The notes under the pieces were generated by a model. It was not told where the DNA came from. It ran no database searches and saw only the letters and a program-made list of their open reading frames with translations. Shown one piece after another: positions 39,191 through 49,273 of a stretch of 64,000 nucleotides of DNA (positions are counted from its first letter, which is position 1; each line of letters opens with the position of its first letter). Source of the DNA: Lysobacter capsici (GTDB taxonomy: Bacteria > Pseudomonadota > Gammaproteobacteria > Xanthomonadales > Xanthomonadaceae). The DNA lies in contig NZ_CP094357.1 in assembly GCF_014779555.2 (NCBI RefSeq), forward strand, positions 4,650,001 through 4,714,000, written 5' to 3'. The position numbers and the translations under genes were made by a program.

Positions 39191-39715
39191 TTACTTGGCG
39201 GTGTAGACGATTTCGACGCGACGGTTCTTGGCCCAGCAATCTTCGTTGGACTCGGTGCACACCGGACGCTCTTCGCCGTAGGAGGTCACGGTGATCTGGC
39301 TGCCCGAACCGCCGTTGGCCTGGACCGCCGAGGACACCGCGTTGCCGCGACGCTCGCCCAGGCCGAGGTTGTACTCGCGGCTGCCGCGTTCGTCGGCGTT
39401 GCCTTCCAGGGTCATGCGCGAGGACGGACGGTCGCGCAGGTACTTGGCGTGGCAGCCGACGATGGCCTGGAACTCGGGCTTGAGCGAATCCTGGTCGAGG
39501 TCGAAGTAGACCACGCGCTGACGCAGGCAGGCGTCGGTGTCCAGATCGTTCGGGCCGTAGGCGCCGGAAGCGACCGGACCGGTGTCGCCGCCGGGCTGGG
39601 TGGTGGTGGGGCCGGTGCCGTTGTCGGTCGGAGCGGTTTCCTTGACCTTCTTCGAGCAGGCGACGGCCGCGGTGCAAAGCACGGCGACGAGCAGGATGCG
39701 GGCAGCGTTGTTCAT
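39191..39715 (-). CDS. pal: Peptidoglycan-associated lipoprotein Pal
   Basis: 174 aa. The signal sequence ends CTAAVAC with lipidated Cys20. A Thr/Gly/Pro linker precedes an OmpA-like domain (about 65-172) with VVYFDLDQDSLKPEF, LEGNADERGSREYNLGLGERR and RRVEIVYTAK. The Asp and Arg residues of the diaminopimelate-binding motif are present. It anchors the outer membrane to peptidoglycan and contacts TolB. It is encoded directly downstream of tolB, as in most proteobacteria. Confidence 0.98.
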   Translation of the reverse strand: MNNAARILLVAVLCTAAVACSKKVKETAPTDNGTGPTTTQPGGDTGPVASGAYGPNDLDTDACLRQRVVYFDLDQDSLKPEFQAIVGCHAKYLRDRPSSRMTLEGNADERGSREYNLGLGERRGNAVSSAVQANGGSGSQITVTSYGEERPVCTESNEDCWAKNRRVEIVYTAK

Positions 39716-39805
39716 GGGGTATTCCTCGTCAGGTGGGGCAGGAGTTGTTCGGGGGTTTGGCGCGTTGGGTGGCGCGAATCTGCGCGTTGGGGTGTGGCCG
39801 GCGCC

Positions 39806-41125
39806 TTAGCGCGGCAGCCTGTACGGCCCCCAGGCCGGTTCGCGCACGTCGCCGTCGGCCAGCACCAGGCGCTGGCGCACCCGGGCATCGGCGGAAACGG
39901 CATAGAGCACGCCACGGCGTCCTTCGCGCGCAGCATAAATGATCATGGAGGCATTCGGGGCAAAGCTCGGCGACTCGTCCAGCGAACCGGGCGACAAGGT
40001 GCTCCAGCGCGGCGAACCCAGGCTGGAGTCCATCATCGCGATCCGGTAGTTGTTGCCGGCGCCCTGCGCGGTGGCGATCTTCTTGCCGTCGAACGACACG
40101 CTGGCGCTGGCGTTGTAGCTGCCCTGGAAGGTGACCCGGGTGGCGCCGCCGCCGCTGGCCGAGACCTGGTAGATCTGCGGCTTGCCGCCGCGGTCGGAGG
40201 TGAAATAGATCTTGCTGGCGTCGGCCGCCCAGGTCGGCTCGGTGTCGATGCCGAAGTGGTTGGTCAGCTGGGTCAGCGCCTTGCTGCCCAGATCCATCAC
40301 GTAGATCTCCGGATTGCCGCTGCGCGACAGGGTCAGGGCCAGGCGACGGCCGTCCGGCGAGAACGCCGGGGCGCCGTTGATGCCGCGGAACTTGGCGATC
40401 AGCTCGCGGCTGCCGGTGCCGATGTTCTGGATGTAGATCGACGAATTGCCGCCTTCGAAGCTGACATAGGCCAGGCGGTTGCCGTCCGGGCTCCACGACG
40501 GCGACAGCAGCGGCTCGGGCGAGCGCACCACGGTCTGCGGGTTGTAGCCGTCGGAGTCGGCCACCATGAGCGCGTAATTGCTGCCACGGCCCAGGCCGGT
40601 CGCGGTGACGTAGGCGATGCGGGTGAAGAACGCGCCGCGCACACCGGTGATCTTTTCGTAGACCGCATCGGCGATCTGATGGGCCACATCGCGCATCGCA
40701 TTGGACCGCGCGGTCAGCGCGAACCCGAGCAGGCGCTGCTGCTTGGCCACGTCGAACAGCTCGTACTCAACCCGATAGCTGCCGGCGCCGGCATCGGCGA
40801 CGCGACCGACCACGAGGTAGTCCTGGTTGAGCGCGCGCCAATCCGGATAGCTGATCTCGCTGCCCTTGGTCGGCTTGGCGGTCATCTGCTCGACCGGCAG
40901 GCCGCGGAACTGGCCGGAACGGTTGAGGTCGTTGCGCACCACTTCGGCGATGTCGGTGGGCGGCGCGGCGCCGCCGCCCTGGTAGGGCATCGGCACCACG
41001 GCGATCGGCAGGGCCGAGGCGTTGCCGCCGACGACATCGATCTCCAACCCTTGCTGCTGGGCCGCGGCGGCGAAGGGAAGCAGGACTGCCAGCAGTGAAG
41101 CCAGCCAGCGCAGGGGTCGTTTCAT
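39806..41125 (-). CDS. tolB: Tol-Pal system beta-propeller protein TolB
   Basis: 439 aa from the ATG at 41125; a longer in-frame start upstream was rejected. The signal peptide is about residues 1-22 ([10 protein letters not shown]). The N-terminal TolB domain (about 25-160) is followed by a six-bladed propeller of PD40/WD40-like repeats ([48 protein letters not shown]). It shuttles between Pal and the TolA C-terminal domain in the periplasm. It lies between pal and the tolA pair. Confidence 0.97.
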   Translation of the reverse strand: MKRPLRWLASLLAVLLPFAAAAQQQGLEIDVVGGNASALPIAVVPMPYQGGGAAPPTDIAEVVRNDLNRSGQFRGLPVEQMTAKPTKGSEISYPDWRALNQDYLVVGRVADAGAGSYRVEYELFDVAKQQRLLGFALTARSNAMRDVAHQIADAVYEKITGVRGAFFTRIAYVTATGLGRGSNYALMVADSDGYNPQTVVRSPEPLLSPSWSPDGNRLAYVSFEGGNSSIYIQNIGTGSRELIAKFRGINGAPAFSPDGRRLALTLSRSGNPEIYVMDLGSKALTQLTNHFGIDTEPTWAADASKIYFTSDRGGKPQIYQVSASGGGATRVTFQGSYNASASVSFDGKKIATAQGAGNNYRIAMMDSSLGSPRWSTLSPGSLDESPSFAPNASMIIYAAREGRRGVLYAVSADARVRQRLVLADGDVREPAWGPYRLPR

Positions 41126-41327
41126 CGGCACTCCGTGGGGTTCAACGGGGGTTTGTTCAGGTTCGGCATTGTTAACGCTGGTGGGTGAACGTGGGCTCAA
41201 AACCCGGGGTCAATTTGCGGTGCGGATGCGAACATTCGGCCAAACGGTCGTAAATGTTCGGATCAGGTGACGAAATCGAGCCTAAAAGTCGTTCTGACTC
41301 CACTTTCTGCGCGGGTCGCGATCGCGC

Positions 41328-41882
41328 TCAACGGTCGCGGATCGCGTCCACGCGGTCGCGGAGCCGGCGCCAGCGGCTGGGTTTGGCGTCGTCGTCCGGG
41401 TCCGGCGCGCTGATCTGCAGGCGCAGCTGCGGGCGGAACACTTGCTCGTAGCCTTGGTACGGCAGTGGCTGGGCCTTGAGGACCGCGGCGACGATGGAGT
41501 CGCGACCGGCCGCATCGAAGCCGCAGGGCTCGACCGCCTGCACCGAGGTCACCCGCCCGCCCGAGGTCTGGCGCAGGTCGAGGATGCAGCTCGCGTCCGC
41601 GGCCAGACCGGCCGGCGGGTGCCATTTGGCCAGGATCGCGTCGCGCAGCACTTCGGCGTAGCGCAGGTTGTTCTGGGCCACGCAGCGTTCGGGGTAGGTC
41701 TGGCAAAACTGCGCGCTCTGGCTGGCCTGCCCTTGCCGCGAGATCTGGTCGGCGCTCTGGCTCGACGGCCTGGCCGCCTGCGCCGACCACGGCAGCGCGA
41801 TCAGCATGCTCAAGGCCATCCAGCGGCGCCGGCCGAGGATCGCGCGCGCACTGTCCATTCGACCGGCCGCGGATAAACGCAT
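41328..41882 (-). CDS. Stand-alone exported TolA domain-III-like protein
   Basis: 184 aa. An N-terminal signal sequence (about residues 20-37, WMALSMLIALPWSAQAA) is followed by a mature domain that closely follows the C-terminal domain of the adjacent TolA. Shared segments include SGGRVTSVQAVEPCGFD against PGGRVNSAEVVEPCAYD, and AAVLKAQPLPYQGYE against AAVLKAQPLPYAGFE. It lacks TolA's membrane anchor and coiled coil. The start ATG lies two bases after the tolA stop, so it is translationally coupled. The Cys pair of the domain is kept. It may compete with or assist TolA for TolB, Pal or outer-membrane partners, which is inferred. Confidence 0.88.
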   Translation of the reverse strand: MRLSAAGRMDSARAILGRRRWMALSMLIALPWSAQAARPSSQSADQISRQGQASQSAQFCQTYPERCVAQNNLRYAEVLRDAILAKWHPPAGLAADASCILDLRQTSGGRVTSVQAVEPCGFDAAGRDSIVAAVLKAQPLPYQGYEQVFRPQLRLQISAPDPDDDAKPSRWRRLRDRVDAIRDR

Positions 41883-41884
41883 GC

Positions 41885-42841
41885 TCAGCGATCCTGCGCG
41901 GTGAAGTTGATGTTGAGCTGACGGCTGAACACCGTCTCGAACCCGGCATACGGCAAGGGTTGCGCCTTCAGCACCGCCGCCTCGATCGAACGCCGGCCTT
42001 GTTCGTCATAGGCGCACGGCTCGACCACTTCGGCCGAATTGACCCGGCCGCCGGGCAACTGGCGAATGATCAGGCGGCAGCGTGCGCCCAGCGGCACGGT
42101 GTCGGGACGCGACCATTTCGACAGCACCGCTTCCTGGATCGCGGCCTGGTAACGCGCCATCAGGCCGGCATCGACGCCCTGATTGCCGGCCGGAGCCGCG
42201 GTGGGCGTGGCGGCGGCGACGTTCTGGCTGGCGCGGGCGGCGCGCGCGTCGGCGAGCTGCTGCAGTTTCTGTTCGGCCAGTTCGCTCTGCTTCTGCAGCT
42301 TGGCGCGTTCGGCGCGGATCTTCTCCAGCGCTTTTTCGCGCTCCACCTGCTCCTCGGCCAGGCGCTTTTGCTGCTGCGCCTCTTCCTGGCGCTTCTGCTC
42401 GGTCAGATCGACCTGTTCCTGCTTGGCCTTGGCTTCCTGGAGTTTTTGCTCGTCGCTGACCTTGGGCGTGGGCGTATCGACCACCGCTTCCTGGCTGGTT
42501 TCATCCGGCACCGGAATGAAATCCTGCGGCGATTGCTGCTGCGGCGCGGGCGCGTCCTGCGGCTTGGGCTCGGGGATCGGCTGCGGCAACGGCGCGCTGT
42601 CTTCGGGCTCGGGCTGCGGCAACGGATCGATCGGCTTGGGGCGGTTGCGCAAGGTGCGCTGCATCGCCGCCGACAGGTCGCTGACTTCGGTCAGTTCCGA
42701 GGACATCGGCGAGCCCGCCGCGGACACCTGCTTGCTGTCCCAGTTCCAGAGCATGCTCAGGAAAATGGCGGCGATCAGCAGGCCGTGCAGCAGCAAGGCC
42801 AGCCCGATCGCCTGCACGGTGTCGGCGCGGGTTTCCCTCAT
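41885..42841 (-). CDS. tolA: Tol-Pal system protein TolA
   Basis: 318 aa. The N-terminal membrane anchor is about residues 10-33 (QAIGLALLLHGLLIAAIFLSML). A Pro-rich stretch (about 65-110) and a long charged coiled coil (about 125-205, rich in EAKAKQEQVDLTEQKRQEE-like sequence) span the periplasm. The C-terminal domain III (about 225-318) is TonB-like and binds TolB/Pal. The start overlaps the tolR stop as ATGA. Its stop is two bases before the second TolA-type gene. With TolQ and TolR it uses proton-motive force for outer-membrane constriction. Confidence 0.95.
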   Translation of the reverse strand: MRETRADTVQAIGLALLLHGLLIAAIFLSMLWNWDSKQVSAAGSPMSSELTEVSDLSAAMQRTLRNRPKPIDPLPQPEPEDSAPLPQPIPEPKPQDAPAPQQQSPQDFIPVPDETSQEAVVDTPTPKVSDEQKLQEAKAKQEQVDLTEQKRQEEAQQQKRLAEEQVEREKALEKIRAERAKLQKQSELAEQKLQQLADARAARASQNVAAATPTAAPAGNQGVDAGLMARYQAAIQEAVLSKWSRPDTVPLGARCRLIIRQLPGGRVNSAEVVEPCAYDEQGRRSIEAAVLKAQPLPYAGFETVFSRQLNINFTAQDR

Positions 42842-43284
42842 TTCTTCGCGCCCTTCTCGGGCTGGCTCATCAGGCCGACCTTCTCCACGCCGGCGTCCTT
42901 GAGGATGTTCATCGCATCCATGACCGGCTGGTAGTTCGAACGGCCGTCGCCGGCGATGTAGACCTGCAGCTTTTCCTTGCCGTTCTGCTTGACCAGCGCG
43001 CCGACCTTGGTCGCCAGGGTTTCCTTGCTCACCGCTTCGTTGCTGCCGGCCTTGACCGCGAGGAAGAAGTTGCCCTTGTCGTCGATCTGCACCACGACCG
43101 GGTCGTTCTTGGTCTCGATCGACTTGGCGTTGGACTTGGGCAGATCGACGTCGATGCCCAGGGTGAGCAGCGGCGCGGTCACCATGAAGATGATCAACAG
43201 CACGAGCATCACATCGATGTACGGAACGACGTTGATCTCGGACTTGAGCTTACGTTTGCGGCGGCGGATGACGGTGCCGGACAT
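42838..43284 (-). CDS. tolR: Tol-Pal system protein TolR
   Basis: 148 aa, ExbD/TolR family. One transmembrane helix (about 19-40) carries the conserved Asp in NVVPYIDVMLVLLIIFMV, which takes part in proton flow. A periplasmic domain follows (about 45-140, VVQIDDKGNFFLAV, VYIAGDGRSNYQPVMDAM). It overlaps tolA by four bases and lies about 110 bases after tolQ. Confidence 0.97.
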   Translation of the reverse strand: MSGTVIRRRKRKLKSEINVVPYIDVMLVLLIIFMVTAPLLTLGIDVDLPKSNAKSIETKNDPVVVQIDDKGNFFLAVKAGSNEAVSKETLATKVGALVKQNGKEKLQVYIAGDGRSNYQPVMDAMNILKDAGVEKVGLMSQPEKGAKK

Positions 43285-43394
43285 GACGGGTTTCCTCGGT
43301 TACGCGCGGCGCTCGCACGGGGCGATGCGCAGCGGTCGCGCTGGGCGCGGGCGGCAGTGCGGGCGGCACTGCGAGTGAATTGGCGCGGGCCGCA

Positions 43395-44177
43395 TCACTC
43401 GTCCAGATGGGTCTGGCGCTGCAGGATCGAGGAGAACTCTTCGGAGAACGCGTCGTAACGCACCGCCAGACGCTCCACGCTGGTGGCGTAGCGGTTGTAG
43501 GCCCACACCGCCGGGATCGCCACGAACAGGCCCATCGCGGTCGCCAGCAGCGCTTCGGAAATGCCCGGCGCGACATCGGCGATGCCGACCTGCTTGGACG
43601 CCGACACCAGCGAATGCATGGTCACCATGATGCCGAACACCGTGCCGACCAGGCCGATGTAGGGCGAGGTCGAGCCGATGTTGGCCAGCAGTTCGAGGTT
43701 GTGTTCCAGGCCGTCGAGTTCGCGCGAACCGGTCGCGCGCATCGCCCGCTGGGCGCCTTCGAGCTGGGCGCGCGCGTCGACGCCGCGACGCTGGCGGATG
43801 CGGTTGAATTCGCGGAAACCGGCTTCGAAGATCGCTTCCAGCCCGCCGACGCTGCGGCTGCGCTCGGTGGTGCCGGCGTACAGCTTGGACAGCTCGGCGC
43901 CGGACCAGAAGCGCTCTTCGAAATGATCGGCTTCGATGCGCGCGCGCCGGATCACCCGCCACTTGCGGAAGATGATCACCCACGAGGTGATCGAGGCGAT
44001 CACCAGCAAGCCCATGATGAGCTGGACCGGGATGCTGGCGTTGGCGATCAGCGGCCACAGACTGAATTCGGTGGTGGCCTTGCCGGCGGCCTGCGCGCCA
44101 TCGGTCACCGCCTGCACGGCTTCCTCCGGCAGGGCTTGTACCGTGGTGGCCAGAAGCGCGATCAGCGATGACGTCAT
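43395..44177 (-). CDS. tolQ: Tol-Pal system protein TolQ
   Basis: 260 aa, ExbB/TolQ family. Three transmembrane helices: about 48-70 ([20 protein letters not shown]), and a pair in [20 protein letters not shown] and [21 protein letters not shown]. The conserved GLVGTVxGI motif is present. With TolR it forms the proton channel that energises TolA. Its first 45 residues include Ala/Gln-rich sequence before TM1. It lies 184 bases after ybgC, so a promoter may lie between them. Confidence 0.97.
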   Translation of the reverse strand: MTSSLIALLATTVQALPEEAVQAVTDGAQAAGKATTEFSLWPLIANASIPVQLIMGLLVIASITSWVIIFRKWRVIRRARIEADHFEERFWSGAELSKLYAGTTERSRSVGGLEAIFEAGFREFNRIRQRRGVDARAQLEGAQRAMRATGSRELDGLEHNLELLANIGSTSPYIGLVGTVFGIMVTMHSLVSASKQVGIADVAPGISEALLATAMGLFVAIPAVWAYNRYATSVERLAVRYDAFSEEFSSILQRQTHLDE

Positions 44178-44361
44178 GCTTGGTTCTCCGTAGCCCGATG
44201 CGCGGGCCTGTGGTGGGGCTGCGCGGTCCGTGGGGAGTAACGAGCCGCGGGAGGTGGTGGGGTTGCAGCGGGTGAGTCTATTTCAGCAGTGTTCTTGGCG
44301 ATCTTGGTGAATTGTCGGTGGCCGACGGCGACGCGATGCGGCGCGCGGCGATGGGCGAGGC

Positions 44362-44847
44362 TCAGGCCCCGTCGCCGGGAACCTGCCGCGCCAGCAACTG
44401 CGCGTAGAGCTCGGGCGGAATCGCGCAGGGACGCTGATGTTGCGCGTCCACCGCGGCGACCCGGACCTCCGCGCTGATCAGCCGATCCGGCCCGCGCAGC
44501 ACGCTCTGCGCGAAAATCAGGCTGGCGCGGCGGCAACGCCGCAGTTCCACCGTGACCTCCAGCCCATCGTCCAGTCGCGCCGGCTTGAGGAAGCCGATCT
44601 GCATGCCGGCGACCACGAACAGCAGCCCGTGATCGCGGCGCAGACCGTCCTGGCCGTAGCCCAGCGCGCGCACCCATTCGGTCCGCGCGCGCTCCAGGAA
44701 CGCCAGGTACTGGGCGTGATAGACCAGACCGCCCGCGTCGGTATCTTCCCAATACACGCGTGTCGGCCAACTGAATAGCCGGGATTCGGGCTGGGAACCG
44801 GCAATCGGGAATGGGGAATCGGAGGTCAAGCGCTCGCTCCATGCCAT
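44362..44847 (-). CDS. ybgC: YbgC-type acyl-CoA thioesterase with repeat-derived N-terminus
   Basis: 161 aa. The hot-dog thioesterase motif is YWEDTDAGGLVYHAQYL, with catalytic-type Asp37 (Asp18 in E. coli YbgC). The domain spans about 24-150. Compared with E. coli YbgC (start near MNTTLFRWPVRV), this protein carries about 20 extra residues (TSDSPFPIAGSQPES). They are encoded by a GGGAATC-type repeat at about 44788-44820. No alternative start lies near LFSWPTRV. Only TTG at residue 7 could shorten it. It starts 16 bases after ruvB and heads the tol-pal genes, as in many gammaproteobacteria. Confidence 0.92.
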   Translation of the reverse strand: MAWSERLTSDSPFPIAGSQPESRLFSWPTRVYWEDTDAGGLVYHAQYLAFLERARTEWVRALGYGQDGLRRDHGLLFVVAGMQIGFLKPARLDDGLEVTVELRRCRRASLIFAQSVLRGPDRLISAEVRVAAVDAQHQRPCAIPPELYAQLLARQVPGDGA

Positions 44848-44863
44848 ATCGCCGCGAAGCTCA

Positions 44864-45898
44864 TCATTCGGGCTCCTGGTCGAACAGGCTGACGTTTTCC
44901 ACCCGCGGTTTCAGGCCCATCAGGCGGTAGGCCTTGGGCGTGGCCATGCGGCCGCGCGCGGTGCGGATCAGATAGCCCTGCTGGATCAGGAACGGCTCGA
45001 TCACGTCTTCGAGCGTGCCGCGCTCCTCGCTGAGCGCGGCGGCCAGCGATTCCACCCCGACCGGGCCGCCGTCGAAGGATTCGATGATGGTCCGCAGCAG
45101 GCGCCGGTCGAGGTCGTCGAACCCCTCCGGATCGATCTTGAGCATCAGCATCGCCGCATCGGCGACGTCGCGGTCGATGAAACCGCCGGCGCGGACCTGG
45201 GCGTAATCGCGCACCCGACGCAGCAGGCGGTTGGCGATGCGCGGGGTGCCGCGCGAACGCCGGGCGATTTCCGCCGCGCCCTCGGGCGCGCAGGCGATGC
45301 CGAGGATCTGCGAGGAGCGGCGCACGATCCGGGTCAGCTCCTCGGCGTTGTAGAACTCCAGCCGCTGGGTGATGCCGAAGCGGTCGCGCAGCGGCGCGGT
45401 CAGCAGCCCGGCGCGGGTGGTCGCGCCGATCAGGGTGAACGGCGGCAGGTCGAGCTTGATCGAGCGCGCGGCGGGGCCCTCGCCGATCATGATGTCGATC
45501 TGGTAGTCCTCCATCGCCGGGTAGAGGATTTCCTCGACCACCGGCGAAAGACGATGAATTTCGTCGACGAACAGCACGTCGTGCGGCTGCAGGTTGGTCA
45601 GCAGCGCGGCCAGATCGCCGGCCTTTTCGATCACCGGGCCGGAGGTCTGGCGCAGGTTGACGCCCAGTTCGTTGGCGATGACGTGGCTCAGCGTGGTCTT
45701 GCCCAGGCCGGGCGGGCCGAAGATCAGCACGTGATCCATCGCCTCGCCGCGCTGCTTGGCCGCTTCGATGTAGATCTTGAGCTGCTCGCGCACCGGTTGC
45801 TGGCCGAGGTATTCGTCCAGGCGCTTGGGCCGGATCGACGCCTCGATGGCGTCGTCCTCGCGGGTGGCGCCTGGGGCGATGATGCGCGGATCGTTCAT
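44864..45898 (-). CDS. ruvB: Holliday junction branch-migration ATPase RuvB
   Basis: 344 aa from the ATG at 45898. A longer in-frame extension upstream reads as non-homologous sequence and was discarded. Motifs include [12 protein letters not shown], Walker [11 protein letters not shown], Walker [10 protein letters not shown], sensor 1 [12 protein letters not shown], the RDRFGI Arg finger region and [22 protein letters not shown]. The C-terminal winged helix has [19 protein letters not shown]. RuvB drives branch migration with RuvA. In many genomes ruvA and ruvB are adjacent. Here two kup genes and a SUKH gene lie between them. Confidence 0.98.
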   Translation of the reverse strand: MNDPRIIAPGATREDDAIEASIRPKRLDEYLGQQPVREQLKIYIEAAKQRGEAMDHVLIFGPPGLGKTTLSHVIANELGVNLRQTSGPVIEKAGDLAALLTNLQPHDVLFVDEIHRLSPVVEEILYPAMEDYQIDIMIGEGPAARSIKLDLPPFTLIGATTRAGLLTAPLRDRFGITQRLEFYNAEELTRIVRRSSQILGIACAPEGAAEIARRSRGTPRIANRLLRRVRDYAQVRAGGFIDRDVADAAMLMLKIDPEGFDDLDRRLLRTIIESFDGGPVGVESLAAALSEERGTLEDVIEPFLIQQGYLIRTARGRMATPKAYRLMGLKPRVENVSLFDQEPE

Positions 45899-46068
45899 GG
45901 CCCTATGTTCGCATGGCCGTCGGAAATTCGCCCTCTTTGGAGCGGGGCCGATGGCGCCGCGGGCGTGGCGGAATAAGGCGGGACGGTGGCGCAGGACCGG
46001 GCTCGGGGCGGAAGCACGGCCTTCCCTGCCCCGTTTCGAAAGAACCACGGCGACGCCGGAACCCCGGC

Positions 46069-47178
46069 TCAGTCCAGCTCGCCCTGGCGCAGATCGGCGA
46101 AGAAGCGGTCGAAATCGCGCGCGCGATAACGCGGGATCAGCTCGTCGAAGTATTCGAAGTAGACCACGTCGGGTTCGCGCTCCGGCCCGCGTTCGCGGTA
46201 GTCCAGGCACAGCATCCAGTGGATGCCGTGCATCGCCAGCACGACGATGCGCTCGCAGCGCGCGTGCATGCGCGCGAAGCTCGACAGTTCGGTGCCGTCC
46301 TGAAAGTCGCTCGCCACATCGGCCAGGGTGCGCAGATGGCCGAGCGAGCTGAGGTAGCGGTCGGGAACGACGCTTTCCCAGTCGTAGAAATGCCGCGAAG
46401 GATGGCGTCCCAGCGGCGCCCACTCGAAACGGGTATAGCCGCCGTCCTGGCGCCGGTACAGCGCGCGCAGCAAGGCCGGCAGGCGCACGCCCAGGCGGAG
46501 CTCGGCGGCGGCGATCGCATCCTCCGACGCCGGCGCGCCGCTGGCGTCGTCCCAGAAACCCGGACCGCTCCAGAACGTGTCCAGGCTCGGCGGCTCGGGC
46601 CGCCAGTCCAGGGTCTGGGCCGGGTCGTGCCGCGCCTGCAGCGCCGGGCTCCAGTACTGCAGATCGATCAGATCGGCGAGCCAGGCCGCCGCATCGGCGT
46701 ATTCGCGCAGGCGCCGTTGCTGATCGGTCAACACGATCGTCGGCTCGGTGCCGGCCGAATAATCCAGGCACAGGGTCTTGTTGCGCTCGTCGATCGCGAT
46801 GGCGATCAGGCGACGGTCGTCCGCGGCCACGGCGGCATAGGCATCGTCGCGATAGCCTTCGCGGGCGCGCAATTGCGCGAAGGAAAACCATTCGTGCAGC
46901 GGCAGCAGACGCGCGCGCGGGATCAGCCATTCGGCCTTGAGCCACTGGCCCGGTTGTTCGATCGAGTCGGCCCGCGCCATTCGCGCCGCGCCGCCGTCGT
47001 AACGCGCATACAGCGTGCGCAGCCAGGCCGGCACGACGATGCCCAGCCGCGTTTCCGTTTCAGCGATGGCCTCGGCGGTGGCCGCCACCCGACCCAGGTT
47101 GAGTTCCTCGTCCCAGAAGGTGTCCAGCGTCGGCGCGCGGCCGTACACCATCCACTGCAACGACGACGCACCGCTCAT
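46069..47178 (-). CDS. Tandem SMI1/KNR4 (SUKH)-domain protein
   Basis: 369 aa from the ATG at 47178. A longer in-frame start falls inside kup. The protein has two similar halves. Residues about 12-165 start [15 protein letters not shown] and contain [22 protein letters not shown]. Residues about 188-365 start [15 protein letters not shown] and contain [23 protein letters not shown]. The LxxLYxxxDGG pattern is the SUKH signature. SUKH proteins are often immunity proteins for polymorphic toxins, but also occur as regulators. The ATG lies one base after the kup stop, so translation is coupled. No toxin is next to it, so an immunity role is only a possibility. Confidence 0.82.
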   Translation of the reverse strand: MSGASSLQWMVYGRAPTLDTFWDEELNLGRVAATAEAIAETETRLGIVVPAWLRTLYARYDGGAARMARADSIEQPGQWLKAEWLIPRARLLPLHEWFSFAQLRAREGYRDDAYAAVAADDRRLIAIAIDERNKTLCLDYSAGTEPTIVLTDQQRRLREYADAAAWLADLIDLQYWSPALQARHDPAQTLDWRPEPPSLDTFWSGPGFWDDASGAPASEDAIAAAELRLGVRLPALLRALYRRQDGGYTRFEWAPLGRHPSRHFYDWESVVPDRYLSSLGHLRTLADVASDFQDGTELSSFARMHARCERIVVLAMHGIHWMLCLDYRERGPEREPDVVYFEYFDELIPRYRARDFDRFFADLRQGELD

Positions 47179-47179
47179 C

Positions 47180-49096
47180 TCAGATCTCCACCTGCGCGCC
47201 CAGTTCGACCAGCCGGTTGCCGGGAATATGGAAGAACCCGGTCGCCGGCGCGGCATTGCGGTGCATGAAGGCGAACAGCCGATCGCGCCAGATCGGCATG
47301 CCGCGGTGGCGACCGGCGACGACGGTCTCGCGGCTGGCGAAATAGGTCGTGTCCATCGGGTCGAAATACACCCCGCCGGCATCGCACGAGCGCATCAGCG
47401 CCAGCGGCACGTCGTGGACTTCCATGAAACCGAAGCGGATCAGCACGCGGTAGAAGTCGTTGCCGATCGCCTCGATCTTCAGGCGTTTTTCCGGCGGCGC
47501 GTACGGCACGCCGAGCGTATGCACGGTCAGGAACACGTTGCGCTGGTGCAGCACCTTGTTGTGCTTGAGGTTATGCATCAGGCCGTGCGGTACCACGTCC
47601 TTGTCGGCGGTCATGAAGATCGCCGTGCCCGGCACCCGCACCGGCGGCGCCAGCATCAGGCCGGGCAGGAAGCTGTCGAGCGCGATGCCTTCCTTGCGCA
47701 CCTCTTCGTGCAGCAATGCGCGGCCGCGGCGCCAGGTGCGCATCATCGTGAACAAGATCACCCCGAGCAGCAGCGGGAACCAGGCGCCGTCCAGGAACTT
47801 GATGATGTTGGCGTAGAAGAACGCGACGTCCACCAGCACGAACATCGCCGCGAGCAGCCAGAACAACGGCGCCGGCACCTTGGTGTTGGCGCGCAGGTAG
47901 ATGATCATCAGCACGCTGGTGATCAGCATGGTGCCGGTCACCGACACGCCGTAGGCGGTGGCCAACGCGGTCGAACTGCCGAAGCCGACCACCGACACGA
48001 TCACCAGCGCCAGCAGCATCCAGTTGACCGCCGGGATATAGATCTGGCCGATGGTGTCGCGCGAGGTGTGCTTGATCTGCATGCGCGGGATGTAACCCAA
48101 CTGCATGGCCTGACGCGCGACCGAGTACGCGCCGGTGATGACCGCCTGCGAGGCGATCACGGTAGCCGCCGTGGCCAGGCCGATCATCGGAAACAGCGCC
48201 CATTGCGGCACCGCTTCGAAGAACGGATTGCCGACCGCGCTGGGCCTGTTGAGCATCAGCGCGCCCTGGCCGAGGTAGTTCAAGGTCAAGGCGGGCAGCG
48301 CGAAATAGGTCCAGGCCAGGCGGATCGGCCATTTGCCGAAATGGCCCATGTCGGCGTACAGCGCCTCGCCGCCTGTCACCGCCAGCACCACCGCGCCGAG
48401 CACGAACACCGCATGCCAGTTGTGTTCCATGAAGAAGCGCACGCCCCAGATCGGGTTCAGCGCCTTGATCACCTGCGGTGCCTCGACGATGTTGTGAACG
48501 CCGATCGCGCCGAGCACCAGGAACCACACGATCATGACCGGGCCGAACGCCCTGCCGACGTTCGCGGTGCCGAAGCGCTGGGCCAGGAACACCAGCACCA
48601 GCACGGCCACGGTGATCGGCACGACGAAATGGTCCAGATGCGGCGCCGCCACCTGCAGGCCTTCGACCGCCGACAGCACCGAAATCGCCGGGGTGATCAC
48701 GCCGTCGCCGAAAAACAGCGAGGCGCCGAAGATGCCGAGCACGCCGACGATGTAGACCCCGCGCGGGTTGTGCTTGAGCGTGCGCTGGGTCAGCGCGGTC
48801 AGGGCCATGATCCCGCCCTCGCCGTCGTTGTCGGCGCGCATGATCACCGCGACGTACTTGAACGTCACCACGATCATCAGCGACCAGAACACCAGCGACA
48901 GGATCCCGAGCACGGTGTGTTCGTTGGGGATCAGGCCGTAGTGCGGCGAGAACGCTTCCTTCAGCGTGTACAGCGGGCTGGTGCCGATGTCGCCGAAGAC
49001 CACGCCGATCGCGCCGGCGACCAGGCCGGCCATGCCGGTCCTGGCGTGGCCGGCTGCATGCTCGGCCTGGGGATGGGACGGCTCGTTCGCGGACAT
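47180..49096 (-). CDS. kup: Kup-type low-affinity potassium transporter, copy 2
   Basis: 638 aa (E. coli Kup 622 aa). The start is at 49096 after AGGAAGG. The signature [19 protein letters not shown] is near the N-terminus, followed by about 12 transmembrane helices up to residue 430 or so. The C-terminal cytoplasmic region includes [18 protein letters not shown] and ends [12 protein letters not shown]. It imports K+ with H+. The copy at 49274 is nearly identical over long stretches. This gene is followed after one base by the SUKH gene. The intergenic space to the other copy is 177 bases. Confidence 0.97.
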   Translation of the reverse strand: MSANEPSHPQAEHAAGHARTGMAGLVAGAIGVVFGDIGTSPLYTLKEAFSPHYGLIPNEHTVLGILSLVFWSLMIVVTFKYVAVIMRADNDGEGGIMALTALTQRTLKHNPRGVYIVGVLGIFGASLFFGDGVITPAISVLSAVEGLQVAAPHLDHFVVPITVAVLVLVFLAQRFGTANVGRAFGPVMIVWFLVLGAIGVHNIVEAPQVIKALNPIWGVRFFMEHNWHAVFVLGAVVLAVTGGEALYADMGHFGKWPIRLAWTYFALPALTLNYLGQGALMLNRPSAVGNPFFEAVPQWALFPMIGLATAATVIASQAVITGAYSVARQAMQLGYIPRMQIKHTSRDTIGQIYIPAVNWMLLALVIVSVVGFGSSTALATAYGVSVTGTMLITSVLMIIYLRANTKVPAPLFWLLAAMFVLVDVAFFYANIIKFLDGAWFPLLLGVILFTMMRTWRRGRALLHEEVRKEGIALDSFLPGLMLAPPVRVPGTAIFMTADKDVVPHGLMHNLKHNKVLHQRNVFLTVHTLGVPYAPPEKRLKIEAIGNDFYRVLIRFGFMEVHDVPLALMRSCDAGGVYFDPMDTTYFASRETVVAGRHRGMPIWRDRLFAFMHRNAAPATGFFHIPGNRLVELGAQVEI

Positions 49097-49273
49097 GCGC
49101 CTTCCTGGAGGTATGGCGGCAGGAGCCCGCGCGGCGGACCGGCGGGCGAAGGGTGAACTCTAGCGGTTTGCCGATGACGCCGATGCGGCGCGGGTCGAAC
49201 GGTACCGATCGAGCGGTATTGACCGAACCCGGGCACCCGCCTCAGCCGGCGCCCGGATGGCTGCGCGCTGCGC

